Shown here one piece after another: positions 1 through 11,742 of a DNA stretch of 64,000 nucleotides; position 1 is the first letter of the stretch; each line of letters begins with the position of its first letter. Below the pieces are notes generated by a model. That model did no database searches and was not told where the DNA came from. It was given only the letters and a program-made list of their open reading frames with translations. The DNA lies in assembly GCA_023213315.1 (NCBI GenBank), contig JAKCPI010006106.1:48721-112720 (forward strand), read 5' to 3'. The translations under genes were made by a program, and so were the position numbers. The stretch comes from Euborellia annulipes. Lineage: Eukaryota; Arthropoda; Insecta; Dermaptera; Anisolabididae.

Positions 1-3000
1 TTTATTTGGACCATTGTGCTCTTCACCATTGCTTCTGGATGGTATTCATTTCTTGAGGTGTTCGAGTTATCCCATCGTAAATATTGGATGCTCATCACCA
101 GATTGTTGGTTGGAGTCAGTTCAGCTAACGTGGTGGTCGCCAGAGCTTATATCAGCGATGCCACTACCATCCAAGAGAGAACCAGGCAGATGTCCTGGCT
201 CAGCCTCGCTCAGGTCTTTCATTTTTTTTCCATTATTTTAATAAAGATCCACAAGCGTAATAAATATTTAATTTTTGCCTTATTATTATAATATATTTTT
301 ACATCTTCAGTTATTGGAAATTATATACATATTGCAAAGCGCACATGTGATTGAACCAGGATTTGTCAATAATAAAATTCATACAATTTAATATTTATTA
401 ATTCAAATAGCCGACAAAAGATAGGGTGCTGCATGGGAGTCTATTTGAATTAATAAATATTAAATTGTATGAATTTTCTTCACGACTCCATAAGTAGGGT
501 TACCAAGGGAGTCGGTCCGGATTTGAAACACGTGTCCGGTTTGGCGTCCGGATCTATTTTTCCGGAATTTACTAATACGAACCGAAAACGTAGCCAAATT
601 GGGAAATTTTACTCCGCGCCTCAACACATGTTATCTACTGTTTGTAAATATTTCATGGAATTTAAATGGTAGTGTAAATTTGTAATTTATTAATAGGCTA
701 CTTATTTTTTAATTCAAAAAGCTATAAATAAAGCTAATTTTATTAACCAATGAAGTAAATAAAAATGTATTGTGCCCTTTTAACAACTCCGGGACAGATA
801 CAATTATATTATATTGTTAAAAAATTTTCTATCTATTAATGTGTTATATTATGTATTTCTTAAGTAGGAAAGACTGATGATGAGAAAATAAAGTTTTATC
901 GAAACGTCTCATTAATTGTAATAAAATCGGAGGCTTTAATTTTTGGCTGCTCCTGCTCCCTTGTAAATAAAGCTAATTTTGATATTATTTTTCACTTCAC
1001 AGGATAGCTAAAAATTCAGATTTCAGTGCCTTTTCAATAATTTTTTCATACCTATCAAGTCTCCTGGAGGTCGACTTTACTGATCTGGCCTGAATAAATG
1101 AACGCTATAATTTTGTATGAAGCAAATAAATTTTATTATTGACAAATACTGGTTCAATCACATGTGAGCTTTGCAATATGTGTATAATTTCCAATAACTG
1201 AAGATGCCCAAATAAATTCAGTCTGAAACGTCTTTTATTTGATCTTAAGCATTCCATTTTGGCTGATCTTCATTATTATTTTTTTCAGAAAGTAGAGACT
1301 TGTCAGGAACTCAGTTTCCATGGTATAATTAATAATGGTTCCGAAAACCCTGTATTTTAAATACTGCTTCTAAAAATGTTTGAAAAATGTACTGGTATTT
1401 CATTTTTTTTCTTGATCTCTAATCCAATATCGTGTTTTTTAGGTGCTTGGGTTCGTTTTCGGGCCGGCTCTACAGATGGCAGTCACCCCCCTCGGCGAGA
1501 AAGGAGTCAGCTTGGGATTTCCTGGACTCACATTGGACATGTACACAGCAGCTGGCTGGTTAAATGTTCCACTTGGCCTTATCAATTTGGCTTTATTGCA
1601 TCCCAAACTATTCGTTGAACGACGAGTTGCTGTCCGAGAGGCGATGATCGCCCAAGGTACAACATCCGAGAAGGAAACTTGGAAATCTTGGAAACCCGAT
1701 TATATCGCTGCCTGGACACTCATCGTCGCCTTTTTTATCATCACTTTTAATTTCGTTCTTCTTGAAACGTAATTTCTTCTTTTTTTTCCTAATAAATTAT
1801 TTAAAAGTAGATAATTTGAAATTTTTATTTTAAGATAAATATTCATAATTAGTTATTAGCAAAAGAAAAAGGATGTCATGTATGTTTAAAAAAATAATGC
1901 AAGGAATTTATTATTAGTTATTAGTATATTCAGAATAATTATGGTATTTGTTTGAAGAGGGAGGGAGGAAGAAAGGGCTAAATTATTAATGGGGTAGGCG
2001 CTTCGACAACAATATGCGGAAAGGGCCAAATATTTTTTAGATACTTCCAATATTTTTTCAATTGTATCTTAAAAAAATTAAAACATTATTTTTTGAGTCG
2101 TCGTTAGATTGGTCCAAGTCTTTTGATTTAAAAAGATTTGTAATATTAATAATTTCGGGTCGAAATTTAGTGGTAAAATTAGTAAGAAAAAATTTCGTTA
2201 AATTATCTTTATGAAATTTCACATTAAACTAGAAATATAAATATTTCAACGTTGGATACCGATTTATCTAAATGGCACTTTAATGTTATTTTACTTTTTT
2301 AACAAGTCAAAGAGAAATTTTTTATTGGAAATTTAGGGATCAAGCTCAAAGAGGGAAATTTTCATTCCTCCTTGTAGATGATCCTGAATACTGAGCTATA
2401 TTTATATTATTATATCTTTATATATAAATATAGTTCAGTATTCAGGATCAGCTAGAAGGAGGAATGAAAATTTCTCTCTTCGAGCTTCATCCCTAAATTT
2501 CTTTAAAAATAAATTTCTATCATAAGGTGCGCGTCTCGAAAAACCTTTAAAGCACGTTGCTCGGGGGGGCCCCCGGGGGGGGGGTCCCCCCTAGGAAAAC
2601 ACTAACTTGTTGCATTTATTTTAACTTTCTAATTATTTAAAGAAAAAAAATTATTATTCTTTAAAACAATAATTTATTACAACTTAATTTTTTTTAATAT
2701 TTTTTTTTTTATAAAAAAATTTTTTTAAAAAAAAGTAATTTAATTAAATAACAATACTATATTACTATCATTTAATAAGGAGTAAACTTCCGCAACTATT
2801 TTAGTCAATATCCTCCTACAACTTCATATTTACTATCTCTGAGGGGGCCAGGTTCTAAATGTCCTCTAATAAGAATTTTGGTTTTTAATCTTTTCGGCAT
2901 CTTATGTCAGGGCCGGATCTAGGGGGAGGGGAGGGGGGGGGGGGGCAGTGGGTGCATGTGCCCCGGACGGCAGATATAAATCAGGGGGAGGCAATTAAAG

Positions 3001-4731
3001 AAAGATTTACTAAAAAAAAAAAAAAAAAGGTAAAATGATATGAATTTTGCATAGAAAATTTTAAGGAGGGGGCGGCAAATTAAATTTTGCCCCCCCCCCC
3101 TAAAAAACTTCTAGTCCGGCCCTGTCTTATGTCTATAGATTTTAACGATACACATTATTTAGTTACGATGTAATATTAAGGGGTCCAGGCATATTTATTT
3201 ACCTGGTATACTATTTAGGATCGAAATGAGTAAAATAAATTCATCGGACTGCCTGAGATCGGAACCCGCGCCCCATGGTTTAAGACTCTCGGCTACGGTG
3301 GGTCGAAGAGGTTGGGGAAGATGGGGAAAAATAATATTAAAAAAATTTTATTATCAAGGAGCCCTTTGCGGTCAATAGGATTAAATCCTTAATGATAAAA
3401 GACAATATTAATATAAGGTCACGAGGTCCCATTCTCGGTGGCCCTGACACTATTTAAAAAAATACTCCTATACAAATATTTTTAGGAGAATTTTAGGTTA
3501 AGCTGCTTTTTTAAAGAACTCATTTAGATCGGTTAATTTGGTTTTGCGGTGGTCCCATCAATTTATTTAAATTTTCTAAATCTTTTATAAAAAATTCAGT
3601 TTTATAAAATTTTGAAAAAAAAAATGATTTTTTTCTAGCCTGGGAACTCTGCTGACAATGGAGCAATTTGCCTGGACCAAGGAGGAGGCAATCACTTATA
3701 TGGGTGTGATTATGACAGTGGGAGCAGTAATCGCTTTCGCTGTCTTTGGAGCTATCAATTGGCTTTGCGAAAAGTGAGTAACTAATTATATATTCGGCCA
3801 AATAAATAATAAAGATCGGCAAAAAAATAAATACTTTTGCGTATAATCCGTTTATTTGTAAATATTTCGACCCCAATGAATGCAATTTTTATAATATAAT
3901 CATTATATACTCAGCTATTTTGTCATATTGGATGGGAGAAAGTAACGATTTGAAAAACATCTGTTGATTGTACTCAGGATGATTCCATATAACTGGGATC
4001 AAAATATTTACAAATAAACGGATAATACGCAGAAGTATTTATTTTTGGCCGACGGGCACTGTGGTAAGTAAATTACTAGTTAAAACTGATTATTTGGCCT
4101 GTTTAATAAGGAAATATGGGACGAAATTTTAAATTTATGGAGAAAAAATATTTTTTGTATTGAAGTACCTTTCGAAAATGAAAATTTCTCCTTTATTTGT
4201 AAATAGACCATCTTGAAACTCGAAGAAAAAGTCAATCAGATAGGATTATTATTTGTAGAGAAATATAAATGTCGCCAATGAAGTTTGAAAGCCTCCTAAA
4301 AATAAATATAAATTGATTAATAAAAATAAATTGATTAAATTGTTGTTTGGAATTTAATTAAATGATAATACACCGCCTGCTGAGAATCATAGTGGCGAAA
4401 GCCCGAAAATTTTTGAGTTAAGCTTACGAAACGTTTTTAAAACGTTTTCTCTTTTGAGTGTCAAAGTGGCGAAAATATTTTTCCATTCTTTGCTATTGCT
4501 TCTGGCCTATTCAATTGTTGCCCTGCTATTTAAATGTATATGTTTATAAAACTTTCAAACGCCTTTTCTCGATTTCGGACTTTTGCCACTCAGCATTCTC
4601 AGCAGACGATACAAAGATACATAAACAGCAACAGATCAATTTGGATTTTAAAACCCTAGACAAAGGGTCGCTTTGTACTTCAGTGAAGATAGCCAGATGA
4701 GTAACTATTTTCAAGAGATGATGAAGAGGTG

Positions 4732-4767
<36 letters not shown>

Positions 4768-5824
4768 ATTTTCGAAAGTCTGCACTCAAATGCCAATGCA
4801 CAATTGACAACTCTACATTTTTGGCTGCCTTTTCAAATTGACAACTTTACATTTGACTCAATGCATTGGCATTTGAGTGCATACTCTCGAAAATGGCCTG
4901 AGGATGGCGATATTTAATTATAGCCGAAACTATCACCACTACTCTTGAGTTTTATTTCGTAGAGGCTTACTTCCTGGCTATCCGCTCCTTCACATATTGT
5001 TGAAATACAACAGCCATTGTCAGAATATTATTTGCTCTTTTCTTATTCAGAAATAATTCCTACATTCTCAATTAATAAATATTGAATAATGAACAAACAA
5101 TGATGTTTCTGGATAGGTATTAATTAGCATTATTTTCTTGTTGCCCTTTCTTTCTTCTAATATTGTTATGATTATGTGCAGGTTCGAGGAACGCTGGGTG
5201 ATGATCGTCGGTGGTTTCGGTGCAATGGTAATCGGTCGATTTGCCTATTTGCCAATGGGCCAAGAACCAGCTTTAATCGCTCATATGGTCAACGGTACCA
5301 TGGAATTAGGATGTCCCGACACGCAGAGTTGGTGTCTGGATACACCTGGTATGACACTCAGTCAGTTCATCATCGGTTACATGTTCACCGCAGCAGGCTA
5401 TCCTGTGGGCATTACACTCATCCAGAGTATCTTCAGTAAAGTATTAGGACCTCGACCACAAGGCGTTTGGATGGGATTAATGACAGGATCCGGTTGCCTT
5501 TCACGAGTAATGGGACCTATTTTCGTTACATATATCTATACAGAATTAGGTACAATGTGGACATTCGGCATCACCGCCGCGATGATGGCTATCTTCACTA
5601 TTTGGATGCTGATCATCAGCAATCGCTTCATAGTGCCGGAATCGGCAGTAGAAAAAGCAATCAACTTAAAGAATAAACAACGGGAGCAACAAAACGGCAA
5701 TGCCGAACAAGCTGTTAAACTTCTCAATGACAACGGTATTAATAAAGTGAAAATAATCCCAACGAATCATCAACGGAACAACACTCAACAGGTTGCCAAC
5801 GGAGGAGCAGCCAGTGTGGGCTGA
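1..5824 (+). CDS. MFSD8: MFSD8/CLN7-like lysosomal MFS transporter, 3' part (4 exons)
   Basis: Exons 1-213, 1443-1768, 3639-3773 and 5182-5824 join in frame across consensus GT-AG sites (for example CAG/GTCTTT at 213 and GCAG/GTTCG at 5181) and give 438 residues ending in TGA. The 5' exons lie before the window. Landmarks seen: RTRLLVG-type helix with ARAYISDAT and QERTRQM near the start, FGPALQMAVTPLGEKG, LETLGTLLTMEQFAWT, and GPRPQGVWMGLMTGSGCLSRVMGPIF near the C-terminus. These match in order the MFSD8 family, a 12-helix major facilitator of the lysosomal membrane; human loss causes CLN7 neuronal ceroid lipofuscinosis. The family is about 520 residues, so roughly the first 80 are missing. 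The hydrophilic tail (about 50 residues, Asn/Gln-rich) is probably cytosolic. Introns 2 and 3 hold hAT and fold-back repeats. Identity is from remembered family motifs, not a search. Confidence 0.9.
302..1232. repeat. Inverted repeat with hammerhead-like 3' arm (family A), MFSD8 intron
   Basis: About 85 bases at 302-388 (from CATCTTCAGTTATTGGAAAT) recur in reverse complement at about 1122-1207. The right arm continues into CTGAAGATG at 1198 and GAAACGTC at 1225-1232, the hammerhead-like core discussed elsewhere, but stem II is degenerate here. The same right-arm sequence recurs at 36121-36240 and, more decayed, at 16870-16990. A tRNA-like box B remnant (GGTGCTGCATGGGAGTC) sits at 425-441 within it. 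Confidence 0.6.
874..908 (+). ncRNA. Hammerhead-like core, weak stem I
   Basis: CTGATGA (874-880), one extra T, then GAGAAAA / TTTTATC as stem II around AAAT-type loop, then GAAACGTC at 901-908. Stem II pairs six of seven positions. Stem I is only two pairs (GA before the core with TC after the predicted cleavage site), so this is likely an inactive or decayed copy. It resembles the copy at 17726. Confidence 0.4.
2322..2507. repeat. Perfect-looking short palindrome (fold-back)
   Basis: Arms of about 80 bases (2322-2405 and 2425-2507) centred on an AT-only loop; for example GATCCTGAATACTGA at 2380 recurs in reverse complement at 2436 as TCAGTATTCAGGATC. It lies in an MFSD8 intron. No target duplication or known terminal motif was recognised. 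Confidence 0.7.
2526..2590 (+). mobile_element. Solo end of the GGTGCGCGTCTCG element
   Basis: AAGGTGCGCGTCTCGAAAA is shared with the left end of the element at 46562-47703. It is followed by a G/C homopolymer block (2563-2590). The opposite end is not found nearby, so this is a truncated or solo copy. Confidence 0.4.
2908..3124. mobile_element. Non-autonomous hAT element, 8-bp TSD
   Basis: Terminal inverted repeats CAGGGCCGGATCTAG and CTAGTCCGGCCCTG bound a 217-bp insert. It is flanked by the exact 8-bp direct repeat TCTTATGT (2900-2907 and 3125-3132), the target-site duplication length of hAT transposons. The inside is G-runs, C-runs and A-runs with no ORF. Confidence 0.88.
3240..3308 (-). 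repeat. tRNA-like SINE head
   Basis: On the minus strand TAGCCGAGAGTCTTAAAC resembles an A box, and GCGGGTTCCGATCTC, about 30 bases downstream, resembles a B box. The acceptor stem does not pair, so it is a SINE-type relic rather than a working tRNA gene. Confidence 0.4.
3813..4058. repeat. Fold-back repeat family B with decayed hammerhead-like core
   Basis: Left arm 3813-3876 and right arm 3990-4058 are inverted copies containing ATATTTACAAATAAACGG and TATTTATTTTTGGCCGAC. The same family occurs at 13608-13760 (intact core) and 33140-33230. In this copy the core is mutated (CTCAGGA for CTGAAGA, AAAA for GAAA), although the six-base stem II GATTCC/GGGATC is kept. It lies in an MFSD8 intron. 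Confidence 0.65.
4733..4893. repeat. TA microsatellite followed by inverted repeat
   Basis: A (TA)n run at 4733-4765 is followed by inverted arms: CCATTTTCGAAAGTCTGCAC (4766) mirrors GTGCATACTCTCGAAAATGG near 4877-4896. Between them TTGACAACT(C/T)TACATTT occurs twice in direct orientation. MFSD8 intron; unclassified. Confidence 0.6.
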
Positions 5825-6540
5825 TTAGTATTACGGAGATATTATTCCATCAAAATTAAATTCTTCCTTTGGCATCGAATTTTACATTTATCATGTGTTC
5901 ATCAAAGACTTAACTTACTTCGATTTTTCTTAAAAATAGAAGACTTAAGAGGGATAATAAATCCTCTCTGTTTCTTTTTGAACTATTTTATTTCTCGATT
6001 AATCAATTACTCATTTTATTTATTTCTTTATTGAAAAAAATCTTAAATAGTCATTACTCATAGAGCATAATTGTAAATAGTATGAAAATAATTTTGAACT
6101 AATTTAGGTCTTACATTTAAAAAAACAGATGAACGGAACAAAATATTTTAATAAATGAAGAATATAGTTTATGTTATGAAAAAAGAAAAATTTTTTTATA
6201 TTTTTTATATAAATGAAAAACCTACGAACAGACAGCTAAGAGGAGATTGTTCGATAAGGAAGATTTCTTAAAGAAAATTCAAATAAAATTTCTCAACAAG
6301 TGCCTAAAATATTTATCAGAAAAATTTTCGTCCTACATTACTAAATAGAATATACGAAATAATTATATAATGTTCATATCCAGTAATAACCATATACCAA
6401 GTGTACAAGTTTAAAATCTCGTTTTTTCATTGAAAATACACATTTTAGGAATAATGACAAGAGACTTTTAATTCAAAATATCAGTCATCATTTTCTATTC
6501 ATTTTGACCATCATTTAGGGAATTTATGGATGCCATTCCA
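5825..6540. other. MFSD8 3' flank
   Basis: AT-rich downstream sequence. Candidate polyadenylation signals include AATAAA at 5956 and ATAAATG-type variants further on. No gene or repeat family was recognised before the mariner relic. Confidence 0.4.
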
Positions 6541-6554
6541 TCCTTCATCAGCAA

Positions 6555-7080
6555 TTAGTCACCAAGCCATTTTTCCAGTTGGTCGAATGATGTGAAATTC
6601 TGCTCAGCATGTCCCATCGATGAAAACAAATGATAATCTAAAGGACCAAGTCCGGAGAATATGGCGGGTGAGGTAAGAGTTTTCAACCAAGAGCAAAAAT
6701 GGTGTGGGCCCGCAGAAATGGTGTGGGGCCCAATGTGCAGGAGCGTTATCATGCTGGAAAATGACTTTGCCATATCTTTTAGCTTGCTGAGTGACATTTA
6801 ATTGCTCGGCCATCATGTCTGTGTATCGTCTGGATCCAACAATGCATGCAATTGGGAATCTTTAAACTTTTTTTGGTCGATTTTCGCGTTCTTTGACAAT
6901 AACATTAAAATCACCATTTTTGAATCGTTGAAACCAGAGTTCATAAGTCTTGAAGGTTGGGACAAGCTCGCCGTAAGTTTCCACAAAAATTCGATGACTT
7001 TCCGATTCTTTTTTTTTTCTTTTGATTGAACAAGAAATCAGCATGTGCCGCAAATGTTCTTTATTGGGCTCAAACATCGA
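6555..7080 (-). pseudogene. mariner transposase fossil
   Basis: Minus-strand translation in broken frames gives mariner signatures in the right order. From 7080 downward: EPNKEHLRHMLISCSIKRKK, then TYELWFQRFKNGDFNVIVKE (the N-terminal helix-turn-helix region, compare WFQRFKNGDF). From about 6800: DNAPAHWAPH in one frame, then LGPLDYHLFSSMGHAEQNF and LEKWLGD in another (the catalytic C-terminal region, compare SPDLAPSDYHLF). About 525 bases survive of an expected 1.0 kb, so the middle is deleted and at least one frameshift is present. It cannot encode an active enzyme. Confidence 0.85.
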
Positions 7081-7260
7081 CATGTTTACCACTGAAAAGA
7101 AGAATGCAGGAAAACACAAAAATGAATTTCGCGTTTATTAGTGGGTTTCCTTAGTTTTGGATTTGACATAAAATTAATTGTGCTTTGTGCAACATCTCTC
7201 GGAAGAAAACAGCATTTTAAACTTGTACCCCTAGTATATAATATAACCTATATATATGTA

Positions 7261-7470
7261 CAGTGAGGGACAATATTAAGTCCCACCCATGCGTTTTCTA
7301 CTTGTGATTATTTCATTGTTTTTAAAAAAATATTATATATTTTTTAATTGAAACTTTCATGGTTCAAACCTAGAAAATTTCCAATAAAGATTTTCATTTT
7401 CTTTTATAAAAACAATGAAATAATCACAAGTAGAAAACACATGGGTGGGGCTTAATATTGACCCTCACTG
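7261..7470. mobile_element. Tc1/mariner-type MITE, copy 1
   Basis: A 210-bp near-perfect palindrome starting CAGTGAGGGACAATATTAAG and ending CAATATTGACCCTCACTG-like sequence, flanked by TA on both sides (7259-7260, 7471-7472). Other copies lie at 17469-17681 and 49640-49833, with eroded pieces near 21361-21416 and 47735-47875. The CAGT ends and TA duplication fit the Tc1/mariner superfamily. It has no coding capacity. Confidence 0.85.
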
Positions 7471-8124
7471 TACAAGAGGTAAAGCCCGTGTAGTAATGAT
7501 GATGATGATAATTTTAAGAAATTTTATATTTTAAAAAATAACTATATTCTTTATTTAATATTTGCCTCTTGATATCTAGTATTCTACCCTAGGTTTGTAA
7601 AAAAGGAGCAAACAGATTTTCCTTTAAGGAATTCAATTTGTTTTTATATAAAAGAAGAGGCAAATTAATAATTAATTATTAATGCAATTATAAATGGAAG
7701 AATCTCGAAAATTAAAAAAAAAAAACTTGCCAACTTTGAAAATACATAAAAACAAAATATTCATGTCAAAATAAAAAAATATTAAATTTTCATGTTTTAA
7801 TATTTACTTATTTTATTATGCTGTTAGAATATTACTTAAAGTTACTGTTCTTTATAACTTAAAACTAATATAAGATTTTTTATAGATATTCATATATATA
7901 TAAGGGGAATTTTTTATAAGACTGGTATTTTTTTTTAAAGGGGAATATTTGCCTACGAATAGATATAAAAACAAAAACATTGTTGAATTAATATTTTTTA
8001 GAATATTTGAAATTGTTGAAAAGTTGAGATTTTGAATATTAATCTCACGGAAAATATAAGTTTGTTTAATAAGATGTTTTTTGTTAAAAATGGTTCATGA
8101 AATAATTTTATATATTAAATAATA

Positions 8125-8396
8125 TACCACCTATTGCAATAGTATTGAGACTAAAGCCCGGTAGTTAGGCAACCCAAATGGCACACCCTGACTAAACTTT
8201 TTTCTGATTAAAACATTGAGATAATTTCTATTTGATATATCTTGAAATTTATATTAAAAAGATAAATTATCTTTTGTTAAAAAGGGTCGTTCGGCCTATT
8301 GTCTGCTTTGAAAAAGATATTTCCTCCACAGGCAAGCTGCCATTTGGGCTGCCTAACTACGGGGCTTTAATCTCAATATTATTGCAATAGATGGTA
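8125..8396. mobile_element. MITE with about 60-bp terminal inverted repeats
   Basis: TACCACCTATTGCAATAGTA at 8125 is mirrored by TATTGCAATAGATGGTA ending at 8396, and the similarity runs inward through GGTTGCCTAACTAC-type sequence and CCAAATGGC. The inside is AT-rich and non-coding. The superfamily is not certain; flanking duplications are not clear. Confidence 0.7.
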
Positions 8397-9069
8397 CATT
8401 ATAATTATCATTTATTATATTACTCATTAGATTACAACCGGATAATGGATCTATTAATGCTTAGTTTTTGGTAAAAATGGAACTAAGTGATAAAATCTTT
8501 TATTTTTTTTGAGTTGCGTGTTTATAAGTGATGATGATTATACAGTAGATTTAAATAAATTATTCCATAACCCATTTTGTTGATTTTATATAGAATTTTC
8601 ATCATTTTTATTTAATTTAATTTTCTTTTATAAATTATTGGTTCACCAATGTTTTTGTTCTAATATAGAATTAAATAATTAAACGAATCCATCTGAAATG
8701 CTGTGTGCCAATGTATAGTGTTAATAATCACAATTTAGATAGAGAGATTATATTTTTTATAAAAATATTCGCTAACTCTTGATCCCTTTTAAATCACAGG
8801 CTGAGTAAAAACAAAAACAATGGATTCTTAAAATAATTAACATTTATTAATTATTTGCATTATATTGTTTAATCAGAGAAAGTAAAATGGATGTGAATGG
8901 TTATTTAGATTTTATAATAATGGATTAAAATAATAAAATAAATTAGCTGCTCTTTGGAACTAATACGAAATATTGATCAGTAATTGTGTAATTTTTTTTT
9001 TTTTTTGTTCGTAAATTTATCAAAATAATGGAAAGGATTATGACGCACTTTGTTTGCATATATACCAGT

Positions 9070-9125
9070 ATACGAGGGGGTGTCAAAAAATAACCGCAAT
9101 ATTTTTTTTGACATCCCCTTGTATA
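9070..9125. mobile_element. 56-bp palindromic relic of mariner-like ends
   Basis: ATACGAGGGGGTGTCAAAAA is followed within 15 bases by its inverse TTTTTTGACATCCCCTTGTAT. The ACGAGG(G)GTGTC start followed by AAAATAACCG resembles mariner terminal repeats, so this looks like two ends joined after loss of the whole body. Confidence 0.6.
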
Positions 9126-10262
9126 ATATAGGTTGATGGCTTGAAAAAATTTTTAATTTTACCTTTTAAACAGGATCCACTTGTTTTCTTGGGTTTTAAA
9201 TGTTTCATTTGATCGATTTCTGTCCAAAAATGTAGAAAAGAATTAATTCAGTTATCCCCCGATCCTGCGTGATTTCTCCTGAGGATCGTCTCTCCATCAC
9301 CAGTGAAACTCCAACTGTAAAATAAGTATTTAATTAATGAAGTGCTAAAATTGAAGGCAATTTTTATTGTTAATGTTAATTGAATTCGGAATTATGTTTA
9401 AAAAGATATCAACAAAAATATTATTTTATCATGATATTCAATTTTCATTTAAAGGCAGCAATATATTTTATTAAAGAAAATCTAGAAACTCATTAAAAAA
9501 AGGCTTTTAAATGAATTTCTAAGGTCTTAAATAATTGGAATAAATTTTGTTAAACTCCAGTAAAATTCAATGTTTTACTTCCCAAGCAACGCCACTAAAA
9601 AGGTTTAACCTTAATATAATACGCTTAATTTTTATTTATGACACAATTATTTTTAAACGAAATTAAAACAGCGTTTTCAATTATGAATCGCTCTCTCTAT
9701 TACTCCTATAAGTAAGAAAATTAATGAAAATGCAAAAACTTCCATTTTTTGTACTTTTTTTTAAATTTCCTACTTAATAGAGCATTTGCCATTAGATTCA
9801 CAATTTATAATCAAACTTTTATCGTAATGAATAAACATTTGTTCATTTTAGATTGCAGATGGTTAAAAAGGAAATTTATTTTAAGTAATAAATGATCTAT
9901 TTTCCGTTTGACTCATCTTTTTCTATTTTATTTATCTTGAGATATTTTATGTCGTTGTATTGTTTGCTCAAATTTTGGATTATTGTCTTTCATGTGAAGT
10001 GCAAATTCATTTCCTCAGCCTAAGATATAGAACTGTCTATCAATCTTTCAATATTTGTGATCATATATACTTATATATTAAAACTGTTAATTTATTATAA
10101 GAAAAAGTGATGTACCTATAAAAAAATATTTAGTATATTTAAATATATTAATGTTATTTACTATCAATAGACTTATTTTTTAATTATTAATATGTACAAA
10201 GAATTTTCACAAATAAAATTTTTAAAATTCAAATTGTATTGTAATTGGACTGAATTTAGCTA
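9126..10262. other. No feature recognised
   Basis: AT-rich unique-looking sequence with scattered homopolymers. No open frame with coding character, splice-consistent exon, tRNA or repeat shared with the rest of the window was seen. Confidence 0.4.
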
Positions 10263-10265
10263 TAA

Positions 10266-10511
10266 GGCTGAAAGCACATCAATTGAGCGAAAACGTTTTG
10301 TCCAAGAGCAAAACGTTTTGCTCAATACCAACGCACACCGATTGAGCAAAACGCTCAATGGCTAAACATATTGTTCAATGATGTCGAATCATGTCCAATT
10401 GTGTTTTGTCTCCTCGGTGTGCATTGACCCATAGAAAAGCATTGAAAAATCAGTTTTAAGCAAAAACGTTTTGTTCGAAAACGTTTTCGCTCAATTGGTG
10501 TGCGTTCATTC
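10266..10511. mobile_element. Harbinger-like MITE, copy 1 (TAA target duplication)
   Basis: Starts GGCTGAAAGCACATCAATTG and ends CAATTGGTGTGCGTTCATTC, flanked by TAA on both sides (10263-10265, 10512-10514). Inside it repeats the palindrome AAAACGTTTT and TTGAGC/GCTCAA many times. A better-kept copy is at 52494-52699 and a decayed one at about 44860-45145. A three-base TWA duplication is typical of PIF/Harbinger. Confidence 0.75.
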
Positions 10512-10802
10512 TAAGGCATAAATTATTTGAAATGGTTTAATGAAATACAGCCCTTTGAGACTCCCCTCCTAGACTAGATCTTCCAAATTAAATTTCTTGT
10601 AAGAATAAGCATGTCCACCAAGAAAGTGGAAAATTCTTGATCACAGACGTCCAGTCAACAAAGTATTTTGCAAATATTATCTTTAGATAATAATACAGAC
10701 ACGCTAATCATTATTTATTATTTATTTTCAAACATGAATTCTATAAAATTTTGAATAATCGAATTATGTTGTGATGAAATATTGTGCGGAAAATCTTATT
10801 GA

Positions 10803-10925
10803 TTAAGTAACTCAATGAGAAAGCAGCATAAATAAAAACTTTTATGTTATTTATCGACGGTCCGGAGGCGTCGATGAAATAATATAAAAGTTTTTATTTA
10901 CTGCTCCTTCCTCATTGAGCTCCTT
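10803..10925. repeat. Fold-back repeat
   Basis: Arms of about 55 bases: CTCAATGAGAAAGCAGCA plus AAATAAAAACTTTTAT is mirrored by ATAAAAGTTTTTATTTACTG and CCTCATTGAG, with the loop at GACGGTCCGGAGGCGTC. Unclassified. Confidence 0.65.
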
Positions 10926-11272
10926 AATCAATCATCACCACAGCCATTTCTATTCTTCATTGAAAGGAAAATCTTATATTAATAAGAGCAGATCCAGCAA
11001 AATTTTAATTCAACCTGCTCTTGTTAAAACAAACTACAGTATATTCACAGTCATGAAATCCTATTTATTTAAATCTTATACAACAGATTATCTAATTTTT
11101 TAAATTTATAAGAAAATGTTATTTCTTTAAAATGTCGCAGAGAGGCTCTAAATTAGGATTCATTTTCTGAAAATTTTTTAACTTTTAAACGGATTATGAC
11201 TACCTAGGAAAACAACCCAAACAAAACAACAAACTACATGTCGATAATAATAAAATACTAATGTATATTTAC

Positions 11273-11468
11273 TTAGTTCTCAAGTAGGGTGGTTTGATGC
11301 ATTTGGGTCTCAACTTTTCTGCCAATCTTGTCACGTTATTCGAGTGCCGAACTATTTTCATGTTAATTGGTTGTCGCATTGAAGTCGATGGTGTCATCCC
11401 ACGAAGGTCTTTCTTTAATTTCCTTTGGTCGAAGGGTTCGCTTCTGATAGGATGTGGACAACCCTGTT
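11273..11468 (-). CDS. Putative orphan exon, function unknown
   Basis: On the minus strand a 196-base open stretch follows a good acceptor (TTTTTTCAACAG at 11480-11469) and ends at either a donor (ACTAA/GTAAAT) or an in-frame TAA. It reads GCPHPIRSEPFDQRKLKKD, then RGMTPSTSMRQPINMKIV, then RHSNNVTRLAEKLRPKCIKP, then PYLRTK. It is basic and hydrophilic, and clearly richer in G+C than the flanks, as real exons in this window are. I do not recognise the family. No partner exon was found on this strand, so it may be a remnant. Confidence 0.3.
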
Positions 11469-11742
11469 GAAAAAAGTAAGATAAAGTATTATCGATCTTT
11501 ACAGTAATGTTTATGTCAAAAAAGATATATTTTATTGATACAAAAAAATCTAGTTTCCATTTATTTTTGAATACTCGTATAACCAACAAATTACAGTAAA
11601 CATTGACATTCATTTATTATTGTGGATTTTAGGTTACAAAAGGTGCAAAGCAATCTCTTCATTAGCCGTGCATTAAAATTTATTCCATAAATTATTTGAA
11701 CTAACTGCCTTAATTGTTTCTTACAAGGTAAGGGTCATTTAA

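Noticed and set aside
3520..3885. Minus-strand 121-aa open frame
   Set aside because: It lies across the MFSD8 exon 3639-3773 on the opposite strand and a fold-back repeat; it is a shadow frame.
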